The notes under the pieces were generated by a model that saw nothing but the letters and a program-made list of their open reading frames with translations, was not told the DNA's origin and did no database searches. Both the position numbers and the translations under genes were made by a program. This document shows, piece after piece, positions 22,201-33,180 of a DNA stretch of 64,000 bases. This stretch comes from Flaccisagitta enflata (Eukaryota; Chaetognatha; Sagittoidea; Aphragmophora), in contig OZ231127.1 in the NCBI GenBank assembly GCA_965153355.1, positions 52,390,001 through 52,454,000 on the forward strand. The letters run 5' to 3'. The stretch's first letter is position 1; each line of letters opens with the position of its first letter.

Positions 22201-22443
22201 CTTTAGCGATCTCAGTTTGGTCAGGAGATTTGCTATATTGATTGATAAAATGGTCAGGTTATGGCTATTTCTAATGTCCCTATTTCTGATCATATCAACT
22301 AATTCAGATTCAGTGTAATACAAGCTATCATGAATAACACTGCTAAATGCCTCATTCTCATCATTATCATCAGTGAGCACATTGCAAAAATTTTTTTGAT
22401 TGTCAGCTAAGACATCGGGTATTGTGAGCTCATCTTCTGTCAT
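19282..22443 (-). CDS. LINE ORF2: endonuclease and reverse transcriptase
   Basis: 1053 codons with no break. The N-terminal third is an apurinic-type endonuclease: LSINIANLL near residue 67, VVETHI, AAIYRQPNG, AGDFNLDLLK and the catalytic-loop TDHFPVF. After a basic linker comes the reverse transcriptase: YRPISLLPIFSKIIERLIY, QYGFRTGHNTTHA, VFCDLSKAFDTLNH, GVPQGSILGPLLFLLYVNDL, the active-site FADDTN (FADD in place of YADD, common in this group), and the thumb-region FLGITIDSTLSWEKH. The C-terminus ends with a small Cys/His-containing tail (SDCTNPRCKDKKHH). The enzyme nicks target DNA and copies the element's RNA in place. No RNase H domain is evident. Best placed in the CR1/jockey superfamily; the exact clade is not resolved. 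Confidence 0.92.
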   Translation of the reverse strand: MTEDELTIPDVLADNQKNFCNVLTDDNDENEAFSSVIHDSLYYTESELVDMIRNRDIRNSHNLTILSINIANLLTKLRSLKLFICNISTPDNRPDIIVVVETHITKLSNSGYTESELKTIMPGYVFFHKGHTTMKGGGVGLFISELISSKAMILEKIEFVDQYFESLVVHIPNVVSTPKNGSKRDLTVAAIYRQPNGQNYDRFMSELEKFLTLTDKRNNEVILAGDFNLDLLKYDNHLPTANYYDLITNHKFIPRIVRPTRIKKQSATLIDHIFSRDGKHMISGIIDTEIAGNSGYTDHFPVFTILNNDLEKNPKRESFTKSFFTEQGHQLRKNGLRQDNWHDVLEQDDPNVIYDMIQTKYGFHYNKNLTTRTFKKNSNQHYREPWMNSELLADIRRRDRLAKQKHRREDYKKLRNTLVSKIRKAEKEYVSRQIEESSGNIKKHWNIIKKATNKLSNKEDITTEFHYQGTIIKDSLTNAENINHYYANVGPQTNASVGNSTHGPSHYLHKHTARNSNSLLLNDVTHQDIIEVCKKFTPKTSKDPAGFQQNIILSDVDILAPVLAHLVNCSQKTGIFPENGKIARVVPVYKLKGDKHLYENYRPISLLPIFSKIIERLIYNKVFEFLVRYEILFESQYGFRTGHNTTHATLDFIKSIEECIEMGHYAIGVFCDLSKAFDTLNHSILLEKLDHYGIRGTALKWFESYLRNRYQYVDLNGHCSSKILLSTGVPQGSILGPLLFLLYVNDLPSASNLKSVTFADDTNLLIQGYNFEVLSTLNQELEGINDYFKANQLKLNPKKTKTVIFRKKSLPKNQNLPEIYLEGEKLGIYDDAQFLGITIDSTLSWEKHCTSVANKIARSNSMINRVKNLLPPPTLKILYHSFIQPHVLYGLPAWGGCSAQNKKRIVNIQKRAIRTITKSYFSAHTEPRMKQLGLLKFNDLYEQQCLLLMHDCFYQRAPKKIQNLCSTQHNCEYNLRGQAQNPLDLKVPNFKSRAASNSFSAIGPKLWNNTTSDLRKIDQKALFKRQLKKSLLNRYTHKSDCTNPRCKDKKHHL

Positions 22444-22767
22444 TTACGATAGACTCAGCTTTTGAGGCCAAAAATAAATGAAAATAAAAATAAAAGTGGG
22501 CCTTAAGTCCAAGAAGTTCCTCTTTGCCAGGATACTGTACTGTTTAAATCGGAAAGTACACTCACTAGATTTTTTTTTAGGATACAAAAATACAAATAGG
22601 ATGCCTACATTCAAGTGTTGTATTGCATTGAGGCGTTGCCGTGGATTTGTTGTTGATGAAATTAGCATTTGGTATTCGTTGGTGTGAGTTTGTTGCTTGG
22701 AGTTGGTCTTGATGAGTTCGTGGCCAGGAGTTTGTCGTTTTTTTGTTTTTGTTTTTGTTTTTGCCAA
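22444..22767 (-). CDS. Short ORF upstream of LINE ORF2
   Basis: 107 codons, Lys/Thr/Gln-rich at the start (KTKTKTKKRQ) and hydrophobic at the end (FIFIFIYFWPQ). Its TAA is immediately followed by the ORF2 ATG (TAAATG). No PHD, zinc-knuckle or RRM typical of LINE ORF1 is seen. It may be a truncated ORF1 or simply 5' UTR that happens to be open. Confidence 0.35.
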   Translation of the reverse strand: MAKTKTKTKKRQTPGHELIKTNSKQQTHTNEYQMLISSTTNPRQRLNAIQHLNVGILFVFLYPKKKSSECTFRFKQYSILAKRNFLDLRPTFIFIFIYFWPQKLSLS

Positions 22768-22774
22768 GTTTGAC

Positions 22775-22885
22775 GCCGTGAGCTCGTTGTCGTGAGTTAG
22801 TCGCCGTGAGTTAATCGCCGTGGGTTGGTCGCCATGCGTTGGTCGCCGTGAGTTGATTGCCGTGCGTTTGTCACCATGGAGTCTT
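22775..22885. repeat. Short minisatellite, unit about 15 bp
   Basis: Degenerate copies of GTCGCCGTGAGTTG. From 22890 to 23830 I see no gene. The stretch has mixed composition and no clear repeat. Confidence 0.75.
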
Positions 22886-23833
22886 TGGTCTAAGCTGGGG
22901 CGAAGACGGAGGTCCGTTGAAGGGAAATTCGAGAGTCGCGCAATGGCCTTCGGGGATTTGCCGCGCCAAGACCTGATTCAAAGCAAGGGCAAAATTCTTT
23001 TGTAAGTTAACCTGCTATGTATGTTATGTTCAAGTTGTTGAAGATGGTTATGATTTACATTATTAAGATAAGCAGACTGTCTTTGAAGAGTTGGTGAGTT
23101 CGTGGCCAAATTAGTGCACAATATTGCCTGTGAAAAGAAAAATTAGTTCTGCATTAAGTCCGTGCGTTTACAAGGAAATAAAACGGGCGATCCATTATCT
23201 TTAGACATGAGACAGATTGACAGCCGTTTTTCCTGGAAAAAAGATTACATTAGTTTGAACATAGCAATACACTTTGGATCCCTGCGCTAAAAATGGGTTA
23301 GATCAGGAGAATGAAAAATGAACTTATGTGCAGAGATCCATGGCGTAGCGACGTAACGTGTGCATGTCCGTGGATTAGGTGTTGAGGACTCCAAGAACAG
23401 TGGCCCAAAATCGTAGTTGTTGCTATTTTACATGACTTGAAGATGAGCTGCACAAGATTTTTGAAAAGGTTACAGGATTGTTCACTTTGCAAATTTTAAA
23501 CATTGAAAATTCGTCTTTATTTTCTTTTCGTTTTCAATTTCTTGTCCTTCGCGCCGTAGGAGTTGAGATTTTTCAATTAATGATTCACGTAGTATCAATT
23601 TTCAGTGTCGGAAGGGTCCTTGGAAACAGTTAGGATGCAGAGAAAGACGAGTTTTTTTTTTCACATTAGAATTTGATCAAGATACGAGTTTTTTTTATTT
23701 AAATGTTCAAGTTTAGAATGTAAAAGTTCTCGCTTCTTGATGTCGACATCACCGCGTCCACCGTGTGTCCGCCGTAATTAATCCAGCTTCCGTTCGCGTC
23801 GGCATCAAAACGTGAGGACCTTAATTAAGCAAA

Positions 23834-23836
23834 TTA

Positions 23837-23867
<31 letters not shown>

Positions 23868-24006
23868 GACAAAAGAAAGGACAAAAGAAAGGAAAAAAAA
23901 ACGAAAAAACGAAAAAACGAAAGGAAATAAGAAACAAAACAAAAAAAAAAAAAAAAAAAAAGAAAGAAAAAAGAAAGGAAGAAAAAAGGAAGGGATAAAA
24001 AAAAAA
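23834..24006. repeat. (GAAA)n / poly-purine tract
   Basis: GAAAGAAAGGACAAAA-type purine run including A20. From 24010 to 24430 nothing supportable is seen apart from a CTG-rich patch near 24310-24330. Confidence 0.95.
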
Positions 24007-24430
24007 CGCAGCTAAAGATTTGTAAGTGGAAGACATCTTGCCTTCGAGTCTTAACAAAAGGAGAAAAAAATGAGAAGGTAAAAGAATTGACGCAAATGAG
24101 AGAAAATTCCGATAGATATCCCGTCATTTGGCGTCTTCGACATCACCATTATCTTTTTTTTCTACCTTTCTCTTCTCTATATTTCTTTTACTCCCTCACA
24201 AACTCTTTATTTTTCACGTTTGCAGCTGCCTTTTTTTTTTCTCGTCTCCTTTTTTTTTGAGGCTTCATCCGCAGCTTCAGCCGCGTAGGCGACAGCGTCT
24301 CCTGGGGTGCGGCTGCTGCTGCTGCTGCAGTGGCTGCGGCGGTGATCGATTGGGTATTGGTTATGTATGGATGGAGGAAGCCAACGCGGGATCATCGAAG
24401 TGGAACGCGCGCGCGCACACACACACATAG

Positions 24431-24436
<6 letters not shown>

Positions 24437-24516
<80 letters not shown>
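24437..24516. repeat. (TC)n microsatellite
   Basis: About 80 bp of pure CT preceded by (CA)n and GCGCGC. From 24520 to 25165 I see no gene or element. Confidence 0.97.
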
Positions 24517-24518
<2 letters not shown>

Positions 24519-25170
24519 TTTTCTCGTTCTTTCCAAAATGGCGTCCAAAAAATTAAAAGATGCTCTGCCTTGCCGTCCCTTGATGACAAATTTGTGATGA
24601 AGAGAAAAAGTACAGTGGGCTTTGAGCAAAACTAGGGGAAGACCAAGTTTTCCATTTCATCTTTTAAGACTTATGAATAATGCAGACAGACAAGTCACAG
24701 AACACTTTTCAACAGCACGACAATTGCTAATTCAGCAGTTCATTAGAAATTTAACGTTGAGTTTTACCCGACAGCATCTAAAATGATTAAATTCATATAT
24801 CTTGAAAATTTGTGATTGAGAAAGTTGTACTATAAGTCTATATAGTCCCCAAAATAACCTCGGCAGTCTCAAAACTGTCACATTTTTAAAGACTTCCTTT
24901 TCAATGGTTTAACTTTTAAAATTAATCCATTGAATCATGCAAAAAATTCTGGCTAACACTCTCAGAGGTTGATCGGGTCAATTTCTTGGAAAAATGTGTA
25001 ACAGTTGTATGATGAAGCTTTTTACTCCGGTGCCCGTCTTACATGTTCCATAACAAGTGGCGTTCGCCATAATATGTTCCACGATAACTTGATTGAGCAG
25101 GAATGATAATACAATAATTCTAATGAATCATCCAATATTAATATTCAGAGAAATCTGTGTTATACATATT

Positions 25171-28100
25171 GGCCGCCTGTAGGCGGCCCAACTGCTTGTC
25201 TTCATAACTGTGGGGCTTATTACTGTGAGGTTTATAACCGCAGGGCTTGAAACCGCGAGGCTCACAACCACGGGGCGTATAACCACGGGGTTTATGACCA
25301 CAGGCTTCCTAATTGTGGGGCTCTTGATTGCAGGGCTCATGACCGCAGGGCTTATAACCGCGGGGCGCATAAAATAGGGTGTGTGACTCATATTTGGAGA
25401 AAACTGGGCTGTGTGGCACACATTTGGAGAAAACTGGGCTTTGTGACACAGATTTGGAGAAAACTTGGCTGTGTGACACACAAAGGGTTAAAACTGGGTT
25501 GTGTGACGCACAATGGAGAAAACTGGGCTGCATGACACACATTTGGAGAAAAATAGGCTGTGACACAAATTCAGAGATAACTTGGCTGTGTGACACACAT
25601 TCTGAGAAAACTGGTTGTGTGACACACAATGGAGAAAACTAAGTTGCGTTACACACATTCAAAGAAAACAAGGCTGTGTGACACACATTTAGAGAAAATT
25701 AGGCTGTGTGAGACACATTTGGAGAAAACTGGGCTGTGTGACACACATTTGCAAAAAACTGGGTTGTGTGACACACAATGGAGAAAACTGGGCTGTGTGA
25801 CACTCATTTGGAGAAAACTTAGTTGTGTGACACACAATGGAGAAAACTGGGCTGTGTGACACACATTTGGAGAAAACTGGGCTGTGTGACACACATTTGT
25901 AAAAAACTGGGTTGTGTGACACACAATGAAGAAAACTGGGCTGTGTGACACACATTTGGAGAAAATTGGACTGTGTGACACACATTCAGAGAAAACTGGG
26001 TTGTGTGACAAACAATGGAGAAAACTGGGCTGTGTGACACACATTTGGAGAAAACTGGACTATGTGACACACATTCGGAGAAAACTGGACTGTGTGACAC
26101 ACATTCGGAGAAAACTGGGTTATGTGACACACAATGGAGAAAACTGGGCTGCGTGAGACACATTTGGAGAAAACTAGACTGTGTGACACACATTTGGAGA
26201 GAACTGGGTTGTGACACAAATTTGGATAAAACTGGGTTGTGTGACACACTAAGGAGAAAACTGGGCTGTGTGACACAAATTCGGAGAAAACTGGGTTGTG
26301 TGACACACAATGGAGAAAACTGGGCTGTGTGACACACATTTGGAGAAAACTGGACTGTGGCACATGCATTTGGAGAAAACTGGACTGTGTGACACACATT
26401 CGAAGAAAACTTGGTTGTACGACACACAATGGAGAAAACTGGGCTGTGTGACACACATTTGAAGAAACCTGGACTGTGTGACACGCATTCAACGAAAACT
26501 GGGTTTGTATGACACACAATGGAGAAAACTAGGCTGTGTGACACACATTTGGAGAAAACTGGACTGTGTGACACACATTTGGAAAAAACTAGACTGTGTG
26601 ACACACATTTGGAGAAAACTGGGTTGTGTGTCACACAATGGAGAAAACTGGGCTGTGTGACACACATCCTGAGAAAACTGGACTGTGTGACACACATTTG
26701 GAGAAAACTGGGTTGTGTGACACACATTTGGAGAAAACTGGGTTGTGTGACACACAATGGAGAAAACTGGGCTGTGTGACACACATTTGGAGAAAACTGG
26801 ACTGTGTGACACATATTCTGAGAAAACTGGGTTGTGTGACATACAATGGAAAAAACTGGGCTGTGTGACACACATTTGGAGAAAACTGGGCTGTGTCACA
26901 CACGTTTGGAAGAAACTGGGTTGTGTGACACACATTCAGAGAAAACTGGGCTGTGTGACACACATTTGGAGAAAACTGGACTGTGTGACACACATTCGGA
27001 GAAAACTGGTATGTGTGACACAAATTTGGAGAAAACTGGGTTGTGTGATATACACTGGAGAAAACTAGGCTGTGTGACACACATTTGGAAAAAACTGGGC
27101 TGTGTGACACACATCCGGAGAAAACTGGACTGTGTGACACACATTTGGAGAAAACTGGGTTGTGTGACACACATTTGGAGAAAACTGGGTTGTGTGACAC
27201 ACAATGGAGAAAACTGGGCTGTGTGACACACATTTGGAGAAAACTGGACTGTGTGACACATATTCTGAGAAAACTGGGTTGTGTGACATACAATGAAAAA
27301 AACTGGGCTGTGTGACACACATTTGGAGAAAACTGGGCTGTTTGACACACGTTTGGAAGAAACTGGGTTGTGTGACACACATTCAGAGAAAACTGGGCTG
27401 TGCGCCACACATTTGGAGAAAACTGGACTGTGTGACACACATTCGGAGAAAACTGGTATGTGTGACACACATTTGGAGAAAACTGGGTTGTGTGATATAC
27501 ACTGGAGAAAACTAGGCTGTGTGACACATATTTGGAAAAAAACTGGACTGTGTGACACACATTCGGAGAAAACTGGGTTGTGTGACACACAGTCGAGAAA
27601 ACTGGGCTGCGTGACACACATTTGGAGAAAACTGGGTTGTATGACACAATATGAGAAAACTAGGTTGTGTGACACACATATGGAGAAAACTAGGCTGTGT
27701 GACACACTATGGAGAAAACTAGGCTGTGTGACACACATTTGGAGAATACTGGGCTGTGTGACACACATTCGGAGAAAACTGGGTTGTGTGACACACGGAC
27801 GAACGGACGGACAAACGAACGGAGAAACTCTGAATATCTAGTGTTCCACTATCGTGGAACACAACTAGGCTGTGTGACACACATACGGAGAAAAGTAGGC
27901 TGTGTGACACACTATGGAGAAAACTGGGTTGTGTGACACACATTGGAGAAAACTGGGCTATGTGAAACACATTCGGAGAAAACTGGAATGTGTGACACAC
28001 AATGGAGAAAACTGGGCTATGTGATACATATTTGGTGAAAACTGGGCTGTGTGACACACATTCGGAGAAAACTGGGTTGTGTGACACACTATGGAGAAAA

Positions 28101-28243
28101 CTAGGCTGTGTGACACACATTTGGAGAATACTTGGCTATGTAACACCTTATGGAGAAAACTGGGTTGTGTGACACACGGACGGACGGACGAACGGACGAA
28201 CGGAGAAACTCTGAATATATAGTGTTCCACTATCGTGGAACAC
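25171..28243 (+). mobile_element. Hairpin-bounded minisatellite element, type C
   Basis: The left end has a hairpin, GGCCGCC-TGTA-GGCGGCC (25171-25188). Next is a degenerate 20-bp array (GGGGCTTATAACCGC, about 25200-25375), then a 2.4-kb array of alternating units: a 30-mer CTGGGCTGTGTGACACACAT plus TTGGAGAAAA, and a 29-mer ending in AATGGAGAAAA. It closes with GGACGGACGAAC tetranucleotides and a right hairpin, GTGTTCCAC around TATC (28222-28243). The same tetranucleotide-plus-hairpin ending also occurs at about 27795-27862, so the element may be two nested or tandem copies. All long frames here are repeat read-through. Confidence 0.8.
27841..27862 (+). repeat. Internal copy of type C terminal hairpin
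   Basis: 9-bp stem GTGTTCCAC with loop TATC, preceded by GGACGGACAAACGAACGG, matching the ending at 28222-28243. Confidence 0.85.
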
Positions 28244-28293
28244 AATAAATATGAAGCTTTGGAAGTAAGACAAAGTTTCCAACGTCCGTCACT

Positions 28294-28299
28294 CCGTTC

Positions 28300-28347
<48 letters not shown>

Positions 28348-28376
28348 GCCTGTCTGTCTGTCTGTCTGTCTGTCTC
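28294..28376. repeat. (GTCT)n tetranucleotide repeat
   Basis: About 20 near-perfect GTCT units preceded by GTCCGTCACTCCGTTC, similar to the tetranucleotide part of the hairpin repeats. From 28380 to 28600 nothing else is recognised. Confidence 0.95.
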
Positions 28377-28698
28377 GTTCGGTGTTTGATCATGAATCAA
28401 GGTGGTTCTAAGACATGAGGTCATTTACGCATTCAATCATAAAAACCTTCATTCATAAAAGACGTTAATTCAAAAAGGTAACATGGTTGGTTGTCCTTGT
28501 TTACTTGAAACACCAACCCCAACACTTCTTAATCCCAACCCAAGAGTTAACAAAGTTACAATTCGATGTTTATGATCACATAACCGGAACCATGTTCCAG
28601 GCAAGAGAAGGCGCGCGCGCGTGCGCGTGAGCGCACGCAACTCTTACACGCGACCCGAAGCGCCGCAGCGAAAGTTTTTTAGAGTGGAACACGAGAGC

Positions 28699-28700
<2 letters not shown>

Positions 28701-28762
<62 letters not shown>
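28701..28762. repeat. (GA)n microsatellite
   Basis: Pure GA run. A GCGCGCGCGTGCGCG patch lies at 28611-28635. Confidence 0.97.
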
Positions 28763-28765
<3 letters not shown>

Positions 28766-28891
28766 GGCAAAAAATATTATCGGTCTGTCCCAAACGTTTT
28801 CTTTTTTCTCGCATGATGGAGAGGTGAAAGCGCGCCTGAGTTGGTGACATTGTGTATCGGTTAGCGTGTACATATTTTTGTGTTCACCCTC

Positions 28892-28896
<5 letters not shown>

Positions 28897-28989
<93 letters not shown>

Positions 28990-28990
28990 A
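28897..28990. repeat. (GT)n microsatellite
   Basis: About 47 pure GT units followed by CACGCGCGCGCG, a candidate Z-DNA-forming stretch. Confidence 0.97.
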
Positions 28991-29213
28991 CGCGCGCGCG
29001 TGAATATTGTCAATTCATGTCCATGATTGCGCGTGTTTGTGTGCACGATAACCAGGAGAAAAATAAGAAAGTAAAAAAGGTCCGGCCGTAATATTTTTCC
29101 TCTTCCTTCTTTTCCTTCCTTTTGCTTTTTCGTTCCTCCATTCCCAAATTCGCCTCCTCTTATCGATAAAAATAAACGCAAATCTTCCTCACCTCTTTGG
29201 ATATATAATGCGC

Positions 29214-29376
<163 letters not shown>

Positions 29377-29556
29377 CGACGCCATATTGATTTTCGCTGA
29401 TATTGCTTGGGTATCGATTCCTTTCTTCTTCAGCGCTGGAGAAGTGCTGTGTACTGGATTTGGCCACATCGATGATGCAAACTGGAGAGAATCTGATATT
29501 TATATGAGGCAGGGAAAAGGGACACGACGTTTAAGGGAATAGAGGAAAAAGCAAAT

Positions 29557-29559
<3 letters not shown>

Positions 29560-29614
<55 letters not shown>
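29560..29614. repeat. (GA)n microsatellite
   Basis: Pure GA run. From 29620 to 30420 I see ordinary AT-rich sequence with no gene. Confidence 0.97.
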
Positions 29615-29616
<2 letters not shown>

Positions 29617-30428
29617 AAAAGACCAGAAGACCAAAACCAAAAGACTAAATGTAGTATGGGGTAGCGAAAGTTTTGTATCATTTCAATTATCATTTTCTTA
29701 CGGAAATCCCTTTATGAGCTATTCAAAATACTATTTGTAAAAAAAAAGATTTAAGCCATGATCCATTTTTATACAAACTAGAGTATCATACTGAAACGAT
29801 GGCAGTGTAGAAAAGATCGTTTTCTGCAGTTTAAAACAGAATCTGCGATTTTCTTTATTTTTATTTTACTTTCCCTTTAAAAAATGATGATTACGGTGAG
29901 TTACTATCGGAGAAAATCTATAACAAAACAGTTTCAGACAGCATTTCTATCCCTCTACAACATATCTCGGGAACTCGAGGGGACCTCAATTATGAATACC
30001 CATTCAGAGTGAATGACCCTACTAAAGCTCATTTTTGGCATTTGAGCCACCGTCAGTTAAAATCTACACTAGAGAGTGGACCACTGACCTGATTTTTGGG
30101 TGACAGACACCTAAAACACTCTATTTTTACATGAAACAATCAAAATAGGGTGATTCCCATGCTTCCAACCACATTTTTAGCTAAAATTCTGTACGTGTCG
30201 ATTTTGACAACCTGACTTTCATCGATCCCCAAACACACAAGTAATCGATGTTAAGCCTCAAACCACACACCTACAACCCCACCACTGTAGGAAGAGGTGA
30301 TCCTGAGAAAAAATCTAAAATCATTGCGTTTGTTCTATTTTTATAAATGAACGATAGTTGATAGGAACATAGTCGTTTGTTGTTGTTTGTAAACATATGT
30401 TGAACGCTAGCTCAAACATGCTTTCAGG

Positions 30429-30775
30429 CAGGGGCGTATTTGAGCCGAAATTTTTGGGGCGGCAAGCCAAAATCTGTGTCCCAATGAATTTTGTGTCACA
30501 ACGATTTTCCTGTTAGCTATTTGGCTAATTGGGAAACTAATATAACTAATTATGTTCATTGCTATTGCTTTTTAATGTTACTATTGTTTTATTAGAAAAG
30601 ATAAGTTCTGCTTTACTACAGCAGAAAATGTTTACTAGTTAAGATATAAAAAATCAGTCTCCAATCTTATTAAGCAATTCTCTCGACCATCTTGATCTGT
30701 GTCCCGATGGCGGTTTGTGCCCCAACAAAAAGGGCAGCAGCTGCTGCCCCTGATGCCCCGTCAAATACGCCCCTG
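30429..30775. mobile_element. hAT-type MITE, 347 bp
   Basis: Terminal inverted repeats CAGGGGCGTATTTGAGCCG and GTCAAATACGCCCCTG are flanked by a perfect 8-bp duplication, CTTTCAGG, at 30421-30428 and 30776-30783. CAGGGGCG termini with 8-bp duplications are typical of hAT elements. There is no coding capacity, so it was moved in trans. Confidence 0.9.
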
Positions 30776-31204
30776 CTTTCAGGCTTCAGCTTTTGTTGTC
30801 AAACTTGTCCCACTATCTCCTGTAGAGGTCAGGCATGCTACAGAACTTTTTGAGCGGCAACTTGGTAGACAAAATGTCAATAGAGTGCTGTTATGTCAGT
30901 AAGCAGTAAATTGAGGGGGGGGGGCAAGCACTCTTCAATCAAGTCAAAGTTGTGTTAATTTGTAAATGTTCATAGGTGAGGTACATGTCGTTTTTCTTGG
31001 CTTTCTTTTCTCGCTGTAAGGCCACCTGCCCACAAGGAACATTTGTTTAGGTGTCTTTTTATGTAAGTTCACTTATATTACTAAAAATGTTATTATGTTT
31101 TTTGTATATGTCTTGTATTCCGCAAGCAGAAAATGTCAATAACCAACTACGGGATTAGAGCGCTACAGCAGAACTCAGGTTCGCTTGCTACTAAATGTAA
31201 ATTT

Positions 31205-31344
31205 TCTTGAAATAACTTAGGATGACTTAAAATGACTTTAAGTAATGTAAAACGCCGTAAAAAAGCTAAGCGTGACGGACAGACCGACAGACAGACCAAC
31301 AGACAGACGGACAGAGCGGGTCATATAGTTGCGTGCACGCGACT
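31205..31344 (+). mobile_element. Hairpin repeat, 3' portion
   Basis: GACTTAAAATGACTT units, then GACAGACCGACAGACAGACC and a hairpin end TTGCGTGCACGCGACT at 31344. The 5' end is not recognisable. From 30784 to 31200 I see no gene. Confidence 0.8.
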
Positions 31345-31351
31345 AAAAACC

Positions 31352-32590
31352 TGTTGATTCATTATTTTTCCATGTGCAATGCCGTCTCTCGTGTAATTTG
31401 ATTGCTTGTCTTTTAACCTCTGATACCAACTACTAACCAGCTACGTATTGTAAATGAACATTCATAACAAACTTTCATTTATTCAATCCTATTCAGCAAG
31501 GCGCACATATTGGCCATAACCTGGCCGTGGTGATTTAGCTATAAATGCAGTAAACCGTAGATAATGCAGATCTAAATATTCCCAAATCATTCTGCATGTT
31601 TACTGGTTATCCCAAAAGTGAAACTCTTTAGAATATGTTCTTTAACGGTGACTCTATTGACATTATTGTGAGCTCTTATGACTTTATTGACATTAACCAA
31701 CATATCGATAGAGACGAAATTTTCCAGGGTACAACTTTCTCCTTGATTTATATTGAAAAATGATTATTTCTTTTAGTCTGTACTTGGCAGATTGATCAAG
31801 CCATTTCATATGGATGGAAAAAAGTTGTAGACTTACTACTTAGAAAGAAACAGATGGAAAAGTAACCACACGGTATCTAGACAGAGAGACAAACATAGGA
31901 AACATAGTTGCCAATGTTGTGGCGTCAAGATCACTTTCTCACTTTTTTTTCATACTCGAGTTTAGACAGTGAAAAATAACTGGTGTCTGTGGGCGGCATT
32001 CTTTCTCCCAATTTCATACATCGTTATCGTCATCATTCGCAGTCTTGTAAGTTGATGAAGAACAAGCATAAGGAGGTAGTTGCCGCGGAATGGTTAACTG
32101 GTTTGCGTTTGCAATGCTCGGAATGCGCCTGCTGACACAATTGAAAATTGCATGGTTTCTACTATTTCCACAATTTCTCAAAAATTAGGTTAATATGTTC
32201 AAAACTTTTGATTAAAGTTTGTTGACTCAGAGACTTCCTGTTTGATTAAAGAGTTTTAATCAAAGTTTGATTAAAGAAATTGATTAAATGCTTTTAGTTT
32301 TCATATGCGCCAAATATCTGGCAATGCATTCTTTTTCTCTTTCTCTTTCTCAGATAGACTGAGGGCGAGTCTTTGGTAGATATGCGGATGCGGAAGCGGA
32401 AGCAGGTGGAAGCGGTAGTTTGAGCATGGAAGTGGGAGCGAAAGCAGAAGCTCAGATCTAAAAGCAAGTTGAAGCAGAAGCAATTTTTCCTGCCAAATTG
32501 AAGCGGAAGCAGAAGCGAAAAGACACAATCAAGCACTTTCGCTTCCACCTTTGCCTCCGCCTACGCTTCCGCTTCCACTTCAGATTGTGA
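31352..32590 (+). repeat. Paralogous segment, copy 1
   Basis: Direct, diverged duplicate of 39845-40323 plus 46742-47605. Shared landmarks include TTTGATTGCTTGTCTTTT, GGCCATAACCTGGCC, GCATGTTTACTGG and GATTATTTCTTTTAGTCT. Copy 1 lacks the 6-kb palindrome and the repeats inserted in copy 2, so it serves as a related empty site. Confidence 0.85.
32380..32580. repeat. Inverted pair of (GGAAGC)n arrays
   Basis: GGAAGCGGAAGCAGG-type units on one side and TTCCGCTTCCACTTC-type units on the other give hairpin potential. The paralogous segment has the same at about 47390-47590. Confidence 0.75.
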
Positions 32591-32872
32591 CATTATGTTA
32601 AGAATTTGTTTAGAAATTATAATAGTTTTACTAAAATTTGTCCTCTATAAACTATGAAAAAAAAACTATTGTTTTCCCACTTAGGTTTTGATTCATTTCT
32701 CTTAATTTAACATACAATCCAAAGGAATCGATCAAATTCAATGGGACTGGTGGCAAATTGTTCCTTTTTGAAGCTCTTTAAAATGCTCATGAATAACAAT
32801 TTGATTTGTTGAATTTCAACAATGTAAAATTAGAATAAAAGATGTTTCTTTTTGATGAGTCGCACTGTATGA

Positions 32873-32990
<118 letters not shown>

Positions 32991-33111
32991 CACCAACTAA
33001 CACACACCAACTAACACACACCTACTAACACGCACTAACACACACGCACATGCCGGTCTCCAACTGATGACCAGAAGCTGCTTGTTTCAGTTTCTTGAAG
33101 ATCAGAAATTC

Positions 33112-33180
33112 CGACCAATTTTTGCAGTACTGCTCCTGCCCAACCGTCCGCAACTGGATTGCGGTGTATCCGGCCCTGTT
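33112..33180 (-). mobile_element. Hairpin repeat, 5' end fragment
   Basis: CTGCTCCTGCCCAACCGTCC, then TGTATCCGGCCCTGTT. The closest relative in the window is the copy at 46448-46590, which shares CCGCAACTGGATTGC. Confidence 0.75.

Larger units (their letters stand above)
18155..22767 (-). mobile_element. Non-LTR retrotransposon (CR1/jockey-like), near full length
   Basis: Read on the minus strand: a short upstream ORF (22767-22444), the EN-RT ORF (22443-19282), a 3' UTR of about 1.1 kb, then GGGGAAATAAACTG followed by tandem TTTAAATTGAAACTG units (18155-18205) and the (GAAA)n/(TTTC)n tract as tail. The 3' UTR contains a (TTAGG)n-like stretch at 19190-19250. The 5' limit and target duplication were not determined. 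The coding frame is unbroken, suggesting a young insertion. Confidence 0.85.

Noticed and set aside
22820-23005. 61-codon ORF with plausible mixed composition upstream of the LINE
   Set aside because: Starts inside a short minisatellite; no homology and no splice partner found.
25379-28120. Many overlapping ORFs up to 350 codons on both strands, Cys/His-rich in appearance
   Set aside because: They are read-through of the 29/30-bp minisatellite in several frames. Unit length changes shift frames, and there is no unique sequence.
25379-28160. Regular 29-30 bp units, considered as a CRISPR array
   Set aside because: Units are contiguous with no spacers, and the context is eukaryotic.
28861-29181. 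106-codon minus-strand ORF ending in a Thr-His repeat
   Set aside because: Mostly translation of (GT)n; the non-repeat part has no recognisable domain.
32294-32548. Leu/Phe/Cys-rich ORFs in the paralogous segments
   Set aside because: Frames differ between the two copies (32.3 and 47.3 kb) and follow GGAAGC repeats, so there is no sign of coding constraint.
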